Shown here: positions 41,322 through 49,712 of the stretch, piece by piece | Layout of the letters: the number at the start of each line of letters is the position of its first letter | Position numbering within the stretch: the first letter of the stretch is position 1 | Assembly: GCF_036075115.1 (NCBI RefSeq) | Contig: NZ_CP107958.1 | Location: forward strand, 1,736,001-1,800,000 | Direction: 5' to 3' | DNA: 64,000 bases | From: Streptomyces sp. NBC_00377 | GTDB lineage: Bacteria; Actinomycetota; Actinomycetes; Streptomycetales; Streptomycetaceae | The notes under the pieces: model-generated | The model's input: only the letters and a program-made list of their open reading frames with translations | What the model was told of the DNA's origin: nothing | The model's database searches: none | Position numbers and translations under genes: made by a program

Positions 41322-41740
41322 GGCCCAGGCCCTCTCTCCCCAGAGCTGTGCAAGATCTGTCCCGCCGTCACCACCGTACGGCGCACGTCCGCCGGCATGT
41401 GCGGCAATTCTGGAATTGGTTTCACCGGGGCGCGCCGGGGTACGCCGCACGTCCCGGCGCCGTCTCGCGGCACGGCCGGCCCCCGTGGGCGGGGCGCGGA
41501 CCGCGTTTCGCGCCCCCGCCGCCGGCCCTGCGCAGGGCGGTGGCGACCGGCGAGGTGACCGGCGACGACTGTGGTGTTCCCGGCCATGTGCCGCTCCTCT
41601 CGTCGCGCCTGCCGGACAGTTGCCGCGTGAAGCCACAACCACGAGCAGGCGCGACGGGTCACGGCGCCGTGACGGTCACCGGTGAGATCCACTCGAAGCG
41701 GTGAGAGGAGCCGGGGCGCCGCGGGAGCACGGGGGTCGGT
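41322..41740. other. 419-bp gap with structured leader upstream of the phosphatase gene
   Basis: No certain gene. On the minus strand a perfect 12-bp inverted repeat (41645-41656 with 41601-41612, 32-base loop) lies directly 5' of GAGAGGAG and an ATG at 41587. That ATG opens a Arg/Pro-rich frame running into the phosphatase gene in another register. Its codon bias is only fair, so I do not call it a gene. A 16-bp perfect palindrome, GTCACGGCGCCGTGAC, lies at 41658-41673. On the plus strand GTTT-15-GGGTAC occurs at 41419-41443, but no plus-strand gene follows. Confidence 0.45.
41601..41673 (-). promoter_or_regulatory. hairpin leader plus 16-bp palindrome
   Basis: Arms CGTCGCGCCTGC (41601-41612) and GCAGGCGCGACG (41645-41656) are a perfect inverted repeat. 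The palindrome GTCACGGCGCCGTGAC (41658-41673) lies just upstream on the minus strand. The stem ends at a strong Shine-Dalgarno sequence. Possible roles are an attenuator, a translation-control hairpin, or the end of the SRPBCC transcript; there is no U-run. Confidence 0.45.
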
Positions 41741-42184
41741 CTACTTCTCCACCTCGGCGGCGAGGTTGGCGAGGATCAGGTCGTAGATCCGGTTGAGGCC
41801 CTTGGGCGCGAACGTCCTCTCGAAGAAGCCCCCGATGCCGCCGGCGCCGTTCCACGTGGTGGTGACCACGACGCGGGACCTGCCCTCGCCGGCCGGGGTG
41901 ACGCGCCAGACGGTGACCATCGAGGAGTTGCGGTCCTTCTCGACGAGTTCGCCGTCCGTCGGCTCGGTGACCTCCAGGAGGCAGTCCCGGACGCGCTTGC
42001 TGGTGGCCTGGAGCTTCCAGTGGACGAGGCTGCCCTCGCCGTCGCCACCCTCGCGCACCTCGTACTCGCTGAAGTGCTGGGGCAGCAGTTTCCCGCGCGC
42101 GCCGCTGTAGTCGGCGATGGTGTCGAACACCTTCTCCGGGTCCGCAGCGACGACCCGCTCGGTGGTGGCCTCGACCTGCGCCAT
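41741..42184 (-). CDS. SRPBCC family protein
   Basis: 147 residues; ATG 42184 follows GGAGGAA. SRPBCC/polyketide-cyclase-like fold: TTERVVAADPEKVFDTIADY start, GSLVHWKLQATSKRVRDCLLEV, VTVWRVTPAGEGRSRVVVTTTWNGAGGIGGFFERTFAPKGLNRIY at 95-135. This is the cyclase-dehydrase type binding hydrophobic ligands in a cavity; the ligand is unknown. It is divergent from the radical SAM gene, and the SOS box lies about 170 bp away. Confidence 0.82.
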   Translation of the reverse strand: MAQVEATTERVVAADPEKVFDTIADYSGARGKLLPQHFSEYEVREGGDGEGSLVHWKLQATSKRVRDCLLEVTEPTDGELVEKDRNSSMVTVWRVTPAGEGRSRVVVTTTWNGAGGIGGFFERTFAPKGLNRIYDLILANLAAEVEK

Positions 42185-42352
42185 GGGGTTCCTCCAGGTC
42201 CGTGTTGCTCAGGGTTGTTCGGGGTTCCGCACGTTCGGGGCAAGCCAACCACCCCGGTCCACGGCCGCCCAAATCGGGGTCCCGCAAGCGCCCCGGAAGC
42301 GATCGCGGGGCGGTCGGAAACGGCTGCCGAAAGGTCCGCCGCACGATCATGG

Positions 42353-42364
42353 GAACAGATGTTC
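42353..42364 (+). promoter_or_regulatory. LexA-type SOS box upstream of the radical SAM gene
   Basis: GAACAGATGTTC fits the actinobacterial/Gram-positive SOS box GAAC-N4-GTTC exactly. It lies 33 bases before ATG 42397. TATTGT (42364-42369) just after it could be the -10, so LexA would block RNA polymerase. Confidence 0.65.
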
Positions 42365-42396
42365 TATTGTGGGGGCAGTGCTACCGAGGAGGCGTC

Positions 42397-43446
42397 ATGC
42401 GCTGGGACAACCTCACCGCCGAGACCCGCCACGACCGGCCGGCGGACGCCGCGCTGTTCGGCGCGGACGCGGTCACGACCAGGACGTTCGACACGCCCGA
42501 GTTCGCCGGCGTCACCTTCCACGAGATCCGGGCCCGCTCGATCCTGAACCGGGTGCCGGGCGCCTCCCGGATGCCGTTCGAGTGGACGGTGAACCCTTAC
42601 CGGGGTTGCACGCACGCGTGCGTGTACTGCTTCGCGCGCAAGACGCACAGCTATCTCGACCTCGACACCGGGATCGGCTTCGACACGCAGATCGTCGTCA
42701 AGGTGAACGCGCCGGAGCTGCTGCGCCGCCAGCTGGCCTCGCCCCGCTGGCACGGGGAGCACGTCGCGATGGGCACGAACGTCGACTGCTACCAGCGTGC
42801 CGAGGGCCGCTACCGGCTGATGCCGGGCATCCTCTCCGCCCTGGGCGAGCGGGCGAACCCCTTCTCCATCCTGACCAAGGGCACCCTGATCCTGCGCGAC
42901 CTCGATCTGCTCCGGAAGGCCGCCGAGGTGACCGACGTCGGTGTCTCGGTCTCCGTCGGCTTCACCGACACCGAGCTGTGGCGCACCGTGGAGCCGGGCA
43001 CCCCCGCTCCCCAGCGGCGCCTGGACGTCGTACGGACCCTCACCGACCACGGCATCGGCTGCGGGGTGCTGATGGCCCCGGTGATCCCGTTCCTCGGCGA
43101 CGAGCCCTCCCAGCTGCGCGCCACCGTGCGGGCGATCGCGGCCGCCGGGGCCACCTCGGTCACCCCGCTCGCGCTGCATCTGCGCCCCGGGGCACGCGAG
43201 TGGTTCATGGCCTGGCTCGGGGAGCACCACCCCTCTCTGGTGCGCCGGTACGAGCGGCTGTACGCGGACGGCGCCTACGCCCCCAAGTGGTACCAGCGGC
43301 GGATCACCCGTCAGGTGCACGAACTGGCCGAGGAGTACGGCATCGGCCCCACGCGCGCGGGGATGCCCCGCCGGACGCCGCAGCCGGAGCCCGAGCCGGT
43401 GGCGGAGCCGGCCGGGCCCGGGCCGGTCCAGCTGTCGCTGATCTGA
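42397..43446 (+). CDS. radical SAM protein, Rv2578c family
   Basis: 349 residues from ATG 42397 (GAGGAGG upstream). The 4Fe-4S motif is CTHACVYC (Cys71, Cys75, Cys78), preceded by NPYRGC as in spore-photoproduct-lyase-like and Rv2578c-type proteins. The rest (VKVNAPELLRRQL, MGTNVDCYQRAEGRYRLM, ILTKGTLILRDLDLL) matches the same group. The reaction is unknown; the resemblance to DNA repair radical SAM proteins and the SOS box suggest a DNA damage role. The C-terminus is Pro/Glu-rich. Confidence 0.9.
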   Translation: MRWDNLTAETRHDRPADAALFGADAVTTRTFDTPEFAGVTFHEIRARSILNRVPGASRMPFEWTVNPYRGCTHACVYCFARKTHSYLDLDTGIGFDTQIVVKVNAPELLRRQLASPRWHGEHVAMGTNVDCYQRAEGRYRLMPGILSALGERANPFSILTKGTLILRDLDLLRKAAEVTDVGVSVSVGFTDTELWRTVEPGTPAPQRRLDVVRTLTDHGIGCGVLMAPVIPFLGDEPSQLRATVRAIAAAGATSVTPLALHLRPGAREWFMAWLGEHHPSLVRRYERLYADGAYAPKWYQRRITRQVHELAEEYGIGPTRAGMPRRTPQPEPEPVAEPAGPGPVQLSLI

Positions 43447-43593
43447 GCGCGTTCGAGCGGATCCGGCGACCCGAACGGGTCAAGTAACGCCGGAACAGGT
43501 TCTGCCGGACGCTCTTCCCGGGACGATGCGGCGAGGGCCGTGACCTGCGCGGTCCGGCCGTCCTCGGTCTGTTCGTCGCCCCGGGAGCACTGT

Positions 43594-45171
43594 ATGAACC
43601 CACGTGCAGCCGCGCTGTGCGCTGCCGTCGCCGTCGTGGCCGGGACGGTCACGGCCGTGCCCGCCGACGCGAGTCCGCCGCACCCCGCGCAACGTGCCCG
43701 CGCGGCGGCGCTCAGCTGGAAGGGCTGCGGCATCACGGGTCAGCCGAAGCTCCAGTGCGCCTCCCTGAAGGTGCCGCTCGACCACGAGGAGCCGGGCGGG
43801 GAGCAGATCACGCTGGCGCTGTCCCGCGTCCCGCACACCGCGAAGAAGTACCAGGGCCCGCTGCTGGTCAACCCGGGCGGCCCCGGCGGCCGGGGGCTGA
43901 GCCTCGCCGGATACGTGGCGTCGGCGCTGCCCAAGGCCGTGTCGGCCCAGTACGACGTGATCGGCTTCGACCCGCGCGGGGTGGGCAGGAGCACGCCGGC
44001 GCTGGACTGCCAGCCCGGCCACTTCGGCCCCGCCCGCCCGGACTCGGTGCCGGGCACCGAGGCGGTCGAGCAGGCGAACGTCGCACGCGCGAAGTCCTTC
44101 GCCGCGGCCTGCGTCAAGAAGTACGCGCGCGTGCTGCCCCACATCGACACGCTGAGCACCGTGCGGGACATGGACGCGATCCGGGCCGCGGTCGGCGCCC
44201 CGCAGCTGAACTACTTCGGCTACTCGTACGGCACCTACCTCGGCGCGGTGTACGCCAAGCTCTACCCGCAGCGGGTGCGGCGCCTGGTCCTGGACTCGAT
44301 CGTCGACCCCACGGGCGTCTGGTACGAGGACAACCTCACCCAGGACCTGGCCTTCAACGACCGTCACCGGGCCCTGATGGCCTGGATCGCCAAGTACGAC
44401 AAGACGTACAAGCTCGGTACCGACCCGGCCCAGGTCGAGACCAAGTGGTACGCGATGCGGGCCGCCCTCGCCGCGAAGCCGGCCGACGGCCGGGTGGGCG
44501 CCTCCGAGCTCGAGGACACCTTCCTGCCCGGCGGGTACTACAACGGCTACTGGCCCCACCTCGCCGAGGCGTTCGCGGCGTACGTGAACGGCAAGGACTC
44601 CGCCCCGCTGGTCGAGGCGTACGAGAACTTCGCCGCCGTCGACGCCGCGGGGGACAACGGGTACAGCGTCTACACGGCGGTGCAGTGCCGTGACGCGTCC
44701 TGGCCGCGGGACTGGGACGAGTGGCGCGCGGACAACTGGTCGATGTACGGGAAGGCGCCGTTCATGACCTGGAACAACGCCTGGTACAACGCGCCGTGCG
44801 CGTTCTGGCCCGACGAGCCGGTGGGACCGGTGAGCGTCGCCAACGGCGGGCTGCCCCCGGTCCTGCTGTTCCAGGCGACGGACGACGCGGCCACCCCGTA
44901 CGAGGGTGGCGCGACGGTCCACGCGCTGCTGCGGGATTCCAGCCTGGTCGTCGAGGAGGGCGGCCAGAACCACGGCATCACGCTGAGCGGCAACTCCTGC
45001 CTGGACAAGCACCTGGCCACGTATCTGACGGACGGCACGGTGCCGCGCGGGAGCGGCGGGGTCGACGCGGTGTGCAAGGCGCAGCCCGACCCGAAGCCAC
45101 CGACCTCGAAGGTCGCGGCACGCACCGCCCACGGCTCGACGCTGCACGGGCTGCTGGGGTTCCGCGGCTAG
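43594..45171 (+). CDS. secreted alpha/beta hydrolase (tripeptidyl aminopeptidase-like)
   Basis: 525 residues. Signal peptide in residues 1-27 (AAALCAAVAVVAGTVTAVPADAS). Hydrolase features: LLVNPGGPGGRGLS oxyanion region, FDPRGVGRSTP, nucleophile elbow YFGYSYGTYLG (Ser near 210), LLFQATDDAATP (Asp near 430) and EGGQNHGITL (His near 462). It resembles Streptomyces SlpD/Tap-type tripeptidyl aminopeptidases of family S33. Cysteines near 46, 55, 147 and 175 are probably disulfide-bonded. It probably works outside the cell in protein scavenging. Confidence 0.9.
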   Translation: MNPRAAALCAAVAVVAGTVTAVPADASPPHPAQRARAAALSWKGCGITGQPKLQCASLKVPLDHEEPGGEQITLALSRVPHTAKKYQGPLLVNPGGPGGRGLSLAGYVASALPKAVSAQYDVIGFDPRGVGRSTPALDCQPGHFGPARPDSVPGTEAVEQANVARAKSFAAACVKKYARVLPHIDTLSTVRDMDAIRAAVGAPQLNYFGYSYGTYLGAVYAKLYPQRVRRLVLDSIVDPTGVWYEDNLTQDLAFNDRHRALMAWIAKYDKTYKLGTDPAQVETKWYAMRAALAAKPADGRVGASELEDTFLPGGYYNGYWPHLAEAFAAYVNGKDSAPLVEAYENFAAVDAAGDNGYSVYTAVQCRDASWPRDWDEWRADNWSMYGKAPFMTWNNAWYNAPCAFWPDEPVGPVSVANGGLPPVLLFQATDDAATPYEGGATVHALLRDSSLVVEEGGQNHGITLSGNSCLDKHLATYLTDGTVPRGSGGVDAVCKAQPDPKPPTSKVAARTAHGSTLHGLLGFRG

Positions 45172-45280
45172 ACGGTGGGGGGACCGACGGCCGTCCGGGG
45201 CTCCGCCCACGGGGCGGCCGTGCCCGGCCCGTCCGGAAAAGGGCTCCGAGGGGTCGTCCTCGACTTCACGGAGCCTGCGC

Positions 45281-45297
45281 GCCGCTCCCGGAGCGGC
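45281..45297. terminator. hairpin between convergent hydrolase and prenyltransferase genes
   Basis: GCCGCTCCCGGAGCGGC forms a stem of six to seven GC-rich pairs in the 197-bp convergent gap. It could end transcripts from both sides. Nothing else in the gap (45172-45368) looks functional. Confidence 0.4.
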
Positions 45298-45368
45298 GGC
45301 CCGGGCCGCCGCATCGGACACGCGGTACGCGATGCCGCCGCGGACTGGCCGGCGGGGCTTCTCCCCGC

Positions 45369-46496
45369 TCAGACCACCGGGCCGTCATACGTGCTGAACC
45401 GCAGGTACACCCCGATGTCCGCGGGCAGCTCCGGTGAGATCGTCCGGTAGCTGCACAGCTCCTGAAGCCCCCCGGTGTCCGTCCCGCGCCCGGCCGTCAG
45501 CCGCCGCACGATCTCGGCGTGGGGACGCGGGTCGATCCCCTCCAGTTCCATCAGCCGGGCGATGCGTGCGGCGGCTTCCGCGTCGGAACCGGTGTTGTCC
45601 GGCAGCCGCAGATAGATGTTGGCCTCCTGGGGGCCCGACGTGCCCTCCCGGAACGCCAGGCAGGTCATCGGCTCGTTGCTCACGAGGCCGCTTTCCCGCG
45701 AGTAGATGACGGAACGCGCCCGGGCAGCCCGGCCCTGCTCGTAGCGGTGGGCCAGCTCCGCCACGGTGTCCAGCTCCTCCATCTGCATCGGGCGGTGCCG
45801 GTAGTAGACCTTCACCCGCGGAGCGCTCCCGCCGTCCAGGTCGAGAGCCATGAGCTCCAACTCGTGCCCCCGCCGGGCGAGTTCCGCCCCGCGCTGTCCC
45901 ACCGGCTCCCAGGCCTCCGCCAGGCCCAGGCGGTGCATGGCTTCCGCCATGACGTCGTACGCGCGGTCCAGGCCGTGTACCTGCGGGTTGAGGTAGACCT
46001 TGTAGTGGGGCTGTTCCCCCGGTCTCCAGGCCAGGGAGTGCCAGAGGGTCGCCCGGTAGCGATCGGGGGCGGACGTGATGAACAGGTCCTCGATACCGAG
46101 GTACCGCGCGATGTCGGCGCCGGGTCTGCCGGCCAGTCGGCGCGTCAGCTCGCGGCCGGCCTCCTGGCAGCCGAGCGGGGTGCGGTCGGAGCCGAGCGAC
46201 TCGAAGAGGATGCGGATCTCGGGACGGCCGCCCTTCCAGCTGACGGAGAGTTCGGCGGGGAATCCGTCCGCCGAGACGAACGAGGGGGGTTCGCAACGCG
46301 TTCCGACAGGGCGCGATCCCCACGGGTGGATCACTTCCCGCAGGTCACGCAGTACGGTCTCGGTCTCCCACCCCTCGACCCCCAGGCCGCCGCAGACCGC
46401 CGTCCACTTCTCCTCCAGGAACCGTCCGAACGTTCCTTCCGCTCCTTGACGCAGGAACAAGTCGGATATGTTGTCGGGGAGTTGCGCACTGGTCAC
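45369..46496 (-). CDS. DMATS-type aromatic prenyltransferase (ABBA fold)
   Basis: 375 residues, the size of Streptomyces dimethylallyltryptophan synthases. Marks include LSVSWKGGRPEIRILFESLG (near 80-100), HYKVYLNPQ (near 184-192), and RVKVYYRH (near 248), in the beta-strands of the alpha-beta-beta-alpha barrel that bind dimethylallyl diphosphate through Lys, Tyr and Arg. An N-terminal helical region includes WEPVGQRG-like loops near 217. Such enzymes prenylate the indole of tryptophan or cyclic dipeptides. No tryptophanase or flavin monooxygenase, the usual partners, is adjacent. GTG 46496 with GGAGG. Confidence 0.85.
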   Translation of the reverse strand: MTSAQLPDNISDLFLRQGAEGTFGRFLEEKWTAVCGGLGVEGWETETVLRDLREVIHPWGSRPVGTRCEPPSFVSADGFPAELSVSWKGGRPEIRILFESLGSDRTPLGCQEAGRELTRRLAGRPGADIARYLGIEDLFITSAPDRYRATLWHSLAWRPGEQPHYKVYLNPQVHGLDRAYDVMAEAMHRLGLAEAWEPVGQRGAELARRGHELELMALDLDGGSAPRVKVYYRHRPMQMEELDTVAELAHRYEQGRAARARSVIYSRESGLVSNEPMTCLAFREGTSGPQEANIYLRLPDNTGSDAEAAARIARLMELEGIDPRPHAEIVRRLTAGRGTDTGGLQELCSYRTISPELPADIGVYLRFSTYDGPVV

Positions 46497-46718
46497 TGTC
46501 GATCACCCTCCATAGCCGGACCAATTCGGCCTCGTCCGCGGTCACTTCGGCAGCCCGACGGCCGCGCCAAGCCATCGCAGTTCGGCGGAGGGCGATCTTC
46601 CCCACGTGAAGGTATTCGAATCACGAACCAATAAGCGACACGTACTCACCTCCCGGAACGCCAGTGAATGGCGCTTTTGTCCTTGCGTGCCGACCCGGGC
46701 GGCCGCCGGTCCGGCCCG

Positions 46719-47294
46719 TCAGCGCTGCCTCGGGATCCGCGCCAGCGCGTGCACGGCCGCCTCCGCGAGCACGGGATGGGCGAGGGCGTCCTTCAGCACC
46801 GGCCGGGCGCGGTCGTCGCCCAGGGTGCCCAGACCCTCCACGCAGGCGAGGGCCACCCGCCGGTAGGGGTCGTGCGGCCGCAGTCTCCGCCGCAGCGTCG
46901 TGATCAGTGCGGGCACGGACTCGGGTGCGCGCAGTTCCACCAGCAGCCGGACGGGGTGCAGGGCGTAGGCGACGCGCCGTTCGTTGGTGGCGAGAGTGGC
47001 CGCGGCTCGGGCGGTGCGCGGGTCGTCGAGGCGCGCCAGCGCGTAGGCGGCGGACGAGCAGCGCGGCGGGTCACGGTGGTTGAGCAGCAGGACGAGCGCC
47101 TCGAAGGCGCGCGGGTCCCCGGCGAGGCCCAACCGGAACGCGGCCAGTTCGCGGGCCCAGAGCGGCTGCCCCGACTCGGTGAGCACGTCCGCGAGTTCGT
47201 CGAGGTCCGTGGCGCCCGCCAGCCGCTCGTACGCCGCCGTCGCTCCGGACTCGCGCCGTAAGCGCTCCGTGAGTGATCGCAACTCTTCGTCCAT
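46719..47294 (-). CDS. HEAT-repeat domain protein
   Basis: 191 residues with about four to five HEAT-like helical repeats, for example LWARELAAFRLGLAGDPRAFEALVLLLN, CSSAAYALARLDDPRTARAAATLAT (quoted for location, about 45-105) and YRRVALACVEGLGTLGDDRARPVLKDAL. HEAT repeats mediate protein contacts. There is no catalytic domain. The 5' end has TAGGCT six bases before ATG 47294, so the transcript is probably leaderless. The DMATS gene lies downstream, about 220 bp away. Confidence 0.78.
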   Translation of the reverse strand: MDEELRSLTERLRRESGATAAYERLAGATDLDELADVLTESGQPLWARELAAFRLGLAGDPRAFEALVLLLNHRDPPRCSSAAYALARLDDPRTARAAATLATNERRVAYALHPVRLLVELRAPESVPALITTLRRRLRPHDPYRRVALACVEGLGTLGDDRARPVLKDALAHPVLAEAAVHALARIPRQR

Positions 47295-47770
47295 GTGCCG
47301 AGCCTAGGGGCTGGGTCACGCGGGCAAGGGCGGGCCGGGACAACCGGGCGCCCGGCCCGTCCGCCGCCGCGGCGCCGACCGGGGGCCGACGGCCGAAGAG
47401 GGCGCGGCGGAGCGGATTACGTCACAGGAACAGGGGCTGGCGTGCTCGTTACCCACCGGTTAAGCTCATAAGAGCGAGTTACCCACTCGCCTCACCTCCT
47501 CGTGGTGGCCTGGTGACGCAGTCGCCGCGAGCGAAGTCGGTTCGGTACTCCGTGTACCGCTGTACGACCCGGCCACGGGACAGGGCCGGTCGGATCTCTC
47601 CGTTCGTCTTCCGGGCGTGTGCGCGCCCGCGGCGACGGCACCGGGCGTGTGCGCTTGCAGCCCGTCAACACCCGCAACTCTTCTCCGCACCCGGTGCGTC
47701 CGGGCCTCCTCCGAGGCCGCCAGGCGCACCGGGGGCGTTCCCAGTCGTCACTCATTCCTGGAGTCCCGCG
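47295..47770. promoter_or_regulatory. 476-bp divergent gap with 10-bp direct repeats upstream of the dehydrogenase
   Basis: GTTACCCACC (47448-47457) and GTTACCCACT (47478-47487) are 30 bp apart, about three helical turns, on the same strand. Between them lie ACCGGT and a CATAAG stretch. The rest of the gap has no convincing gene, though several weak frames occur. The repeats are a good place for a transcription factor controlling the dehydrogenase. Confidence 0.4.
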
Positions 47771-49576
47771 ATGGCCGCTCCCCTGTCCGACACCCCTCTG
47801 TCCCCGTTCCAGACGATCGCCGTCATCGGCCTCGGCACCATGGGCACCGGCATCGCCGAGGTCCTCGCGAAGGCCGGGCGGGAGGTGGTCGGCATCGACA
47901 TCAGCGAGGCACAGGCCGCGCGGTCCCTCGCCGCGCTGGAGGCCTCCACAGCCCGCGCCGTGCAGCGCGGGCGGCTCACCGAGCAGGAGCGCACGGCCGC
48001 GCTGGCCCGCGTCCGCGTCTCCACCGACCTGGCCACGGCGGCCGACGCCGACCTGGTCATCGAGGTGGCGCCGGAGTCGTACGAGATCAAGCAGCAGATC
48101 TTCCGCGAGCTGGACGGGCTGGTGCGGCCCGAGACCATCCTCGCCACCGGCACCAACGCACTCTCCGTGACCCGGCTCGCCGCGGAGTCGGCCCGCCCGG
48201 AGCGCGTGCTGGGCCTGCACTTCTTCAACCCGGCGCCGGCGATGAAGCTGGTCGAGGTCGTCTCCTCGGTGCTGACCGCGCCCACCGCGGTCACCGCCGT
48301 CACCAACCTCGCCCTCGACCTCGGCAAGGAGCCCGTCGCGGTCGGCGACCGCCCCGGCTTCGTCGCCGACGGCCTGCTGTTCGGCTACCTCAACCAGGCC
48401 GCCGCGATGTACGAGGCCCGGTACGCCTCCCGCGAGGACATCGACGCGGCGATGCGGCTGGGCTGCGGACTGCCGATGGGACCCCTCGCGCTGCTCGACC
48501 TGATCGGCGTCGACACGGCCCGTACGGTCCTGGAGGCCATGTACGCCGAGTCCCACGACCGGCTGCACGCCCCCGCGCCGATCCTCAAGCAGCTCAGCGA
48601 AGCGGGCCTGACCGGCCGCAAGTCGGGCCGCGGCTTCTACACCTACGAGGCGCCCGGCAGTGCGACGGTCGTCCCGGACGCGCTGACGCCGCTCACCGGC
48701 GGGGCGGGGGCCGAAGGCCGCACGGTCGCCTCGGTCGGCGTCGCGGGCTCCGGCACCATGGCCTCGGGTATCGCCGAGGTGTTCGCCAAGGCCGGCTACG
48801 ACGTCGTCCTCGCCGCCCGCAGCGAGGAGAAGGCGCAGACCGCCAAGGCCCGGATCGGCAAGTCGCTCGCCCGCTCCGTGGACAAGGGCCGGCTGACCGC
48901 CGAGGCCGCCGCCCTGATCCTGGAGCGGATCACCCCGGCCGGCTCCTACGAGGCCTTCGCCGACGTCGACCTGGCGCTGGAGGCGGTCGCCGAGGACCTC
49001 GAGGTCAAGCAGCAGCTCTTCGCGACCCTGGACAAGGTGTGCAAGCCCGGCGCGGTCCTCGCCACGACGACCTCCTCGCTGCCGGTCGTCGCCTGCGCCC
49101 GCGCCACCTCGCGCCCGCAGGACGTGATCGGGATGCACTTCTTCAACCCGGCGCCGGCGATGAAGCTGGTCGAGGTCGTCCGCACGGTGCTGACGGCCGA
49201 CGACGTGCACGCGACGGTCCGCGAGGTGTGCGGGCGGATCAAGAAGCACGCGGTCGACTGCGGCGACCGCGCCGGCTTCATCGTGAACGCGCTGCTGTTC
49301 CCGTACCTCAACAACGCGATCAAGATGGTGCAGGAGCACTACGCCACCCTGGACGACATCGACGCCGCGATGAAGCTCGGCGGCGGCTATCCGATGGGCC
49401 CCTTCGAGCTGCTGGACGTCGTCGGACTCGACGTCTCCCTCGCGATCGAGAAGGTCCTGCACCGCGAGTTCCGCGACCCGGGCCTGGCGCCGGCCCCGCT
49501 TCTGGAGCACCTGGTGGCCGCGGGCTGCCTCGGTCGCAAGACCGGCCGCGGCTTCCGCGAATATGCCCGCCGCTGA
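47771..49576 (+). CDS. 3-hydroxyacyl-CoA dehydrogenase, two tandem copies in one chain
   Basis: 601 residues in two homologous halves. Half 1: Rossmann motif VIGLGTMGTGIAEV (18-31) and HFFNPAPAMKLVEVV near 150. Half 2: GVAGSGTMASGIAEV near 320-335 and a second HFFNPAPAMKLVEVV near 456. The His-Glu catalytic pair is conserved in both (LHFFNPAP plus GFVADGLLFGYLN / GFIVNALLFPYLN). It is a fusion of two FadB-like NAD-binding enzymes without the enoyl-CoA hydratase part. It acts in fatty acid or hydroxybutyrate metabolism. The ATG has GGAG upstream. Confidence 0.93.
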   Translation: MAAPLSDTPLSPFQTIAVIGLGTMGTGIAEVLAKAGREVVGIDISEAQAARSLAALEASTARAVQRGRLTEQERTAALARVRVSTDLATAADADLVIEVAPESYEIKQQIFRELDGLVRPETILATGTNALSVTRLAAESARPERVLGLHFFNPAPAMKLVEVVSSVLTAPTAVTAVTNLALDLGKEPVAVGDRPGFVADGLLFGYLNQAAAMYEARYASREDIDAAMRLGCGLPMGPLALLDLIGVDTARTVLEAMYAESHDRLHAPAPILKQLSEAGLTGRKSGRGFYTYEAPGSATVVPDALTPLTGGAGAEGRTVASVGVAGSGTMASGIAEVFAKAGYDVVLAARSEEKAQTAKARIGKSLARSVDKGRLTAEAAALILERITPAGSYEAFADVDLALEAVAEDLEVKQQLFATLDKVCKPGAVLATTTSSLPVVACARATSRPQDVIGMHFFNPAPAMKLVEVVRTVLTADDVHATVREVCGRIKKHAVDCGDRAGFIVNALLFPYLNNAIKMVQEHYATLDDIDAAMKLGGGYPMGPFELLDVVGLDVSLAIEKVLHREFRDPGLAPAPLLEHLVAAGCLGRKTGRGFREYARR

Positions 49577-49712
49577 CGGCGTCGGCGACTGGTTCCGAGG
49601 AGAAGAGGACTGGGGCGGACTGCTCGACCCCGCAGGCGCGCCCCCGTCCGTCCAGGGCGGGGGAAACCCCGGACAGGCGCACCGAGCTGCGCACATGCAG
49701 TACGTTCGGGTC

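Noticed and set aside
41419..41443. GTTT-15-GGGTAC on the plus strand, a perfect sigma-B-type match
   Set aside because: No plus-strand gene follows for about 950 bp, and several chance matches are expected in 64 kb. It is noted in case an antisense RNA is found.
43475..43515. Second SOS box (GAAC..GTTC) after the radical SAM gene
   Set aside because: The spacing between half sites is two, not four, and it lies downstream of the gene.
46497..46605. Trp-containing small frame upstream of the prenyltransferase as an attenuator peptide
   Set aside because: It has no ribosome binding site, overlaps the prenyltransferase start, and no terminator/antiterminator pair is visible.
46600..46640. TTCGAATC sequence resembling a tRNA T-loop
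   Set aside because: No acceptor or anticodon stems can be drawn around it.
45369..47294. Secondary-metabolite cluster around the prenyltransferase
   Set aside because: No synthase, tryptophanase, oxygenase or transporter genes are near. A single prenyltransferase is not a cluster.
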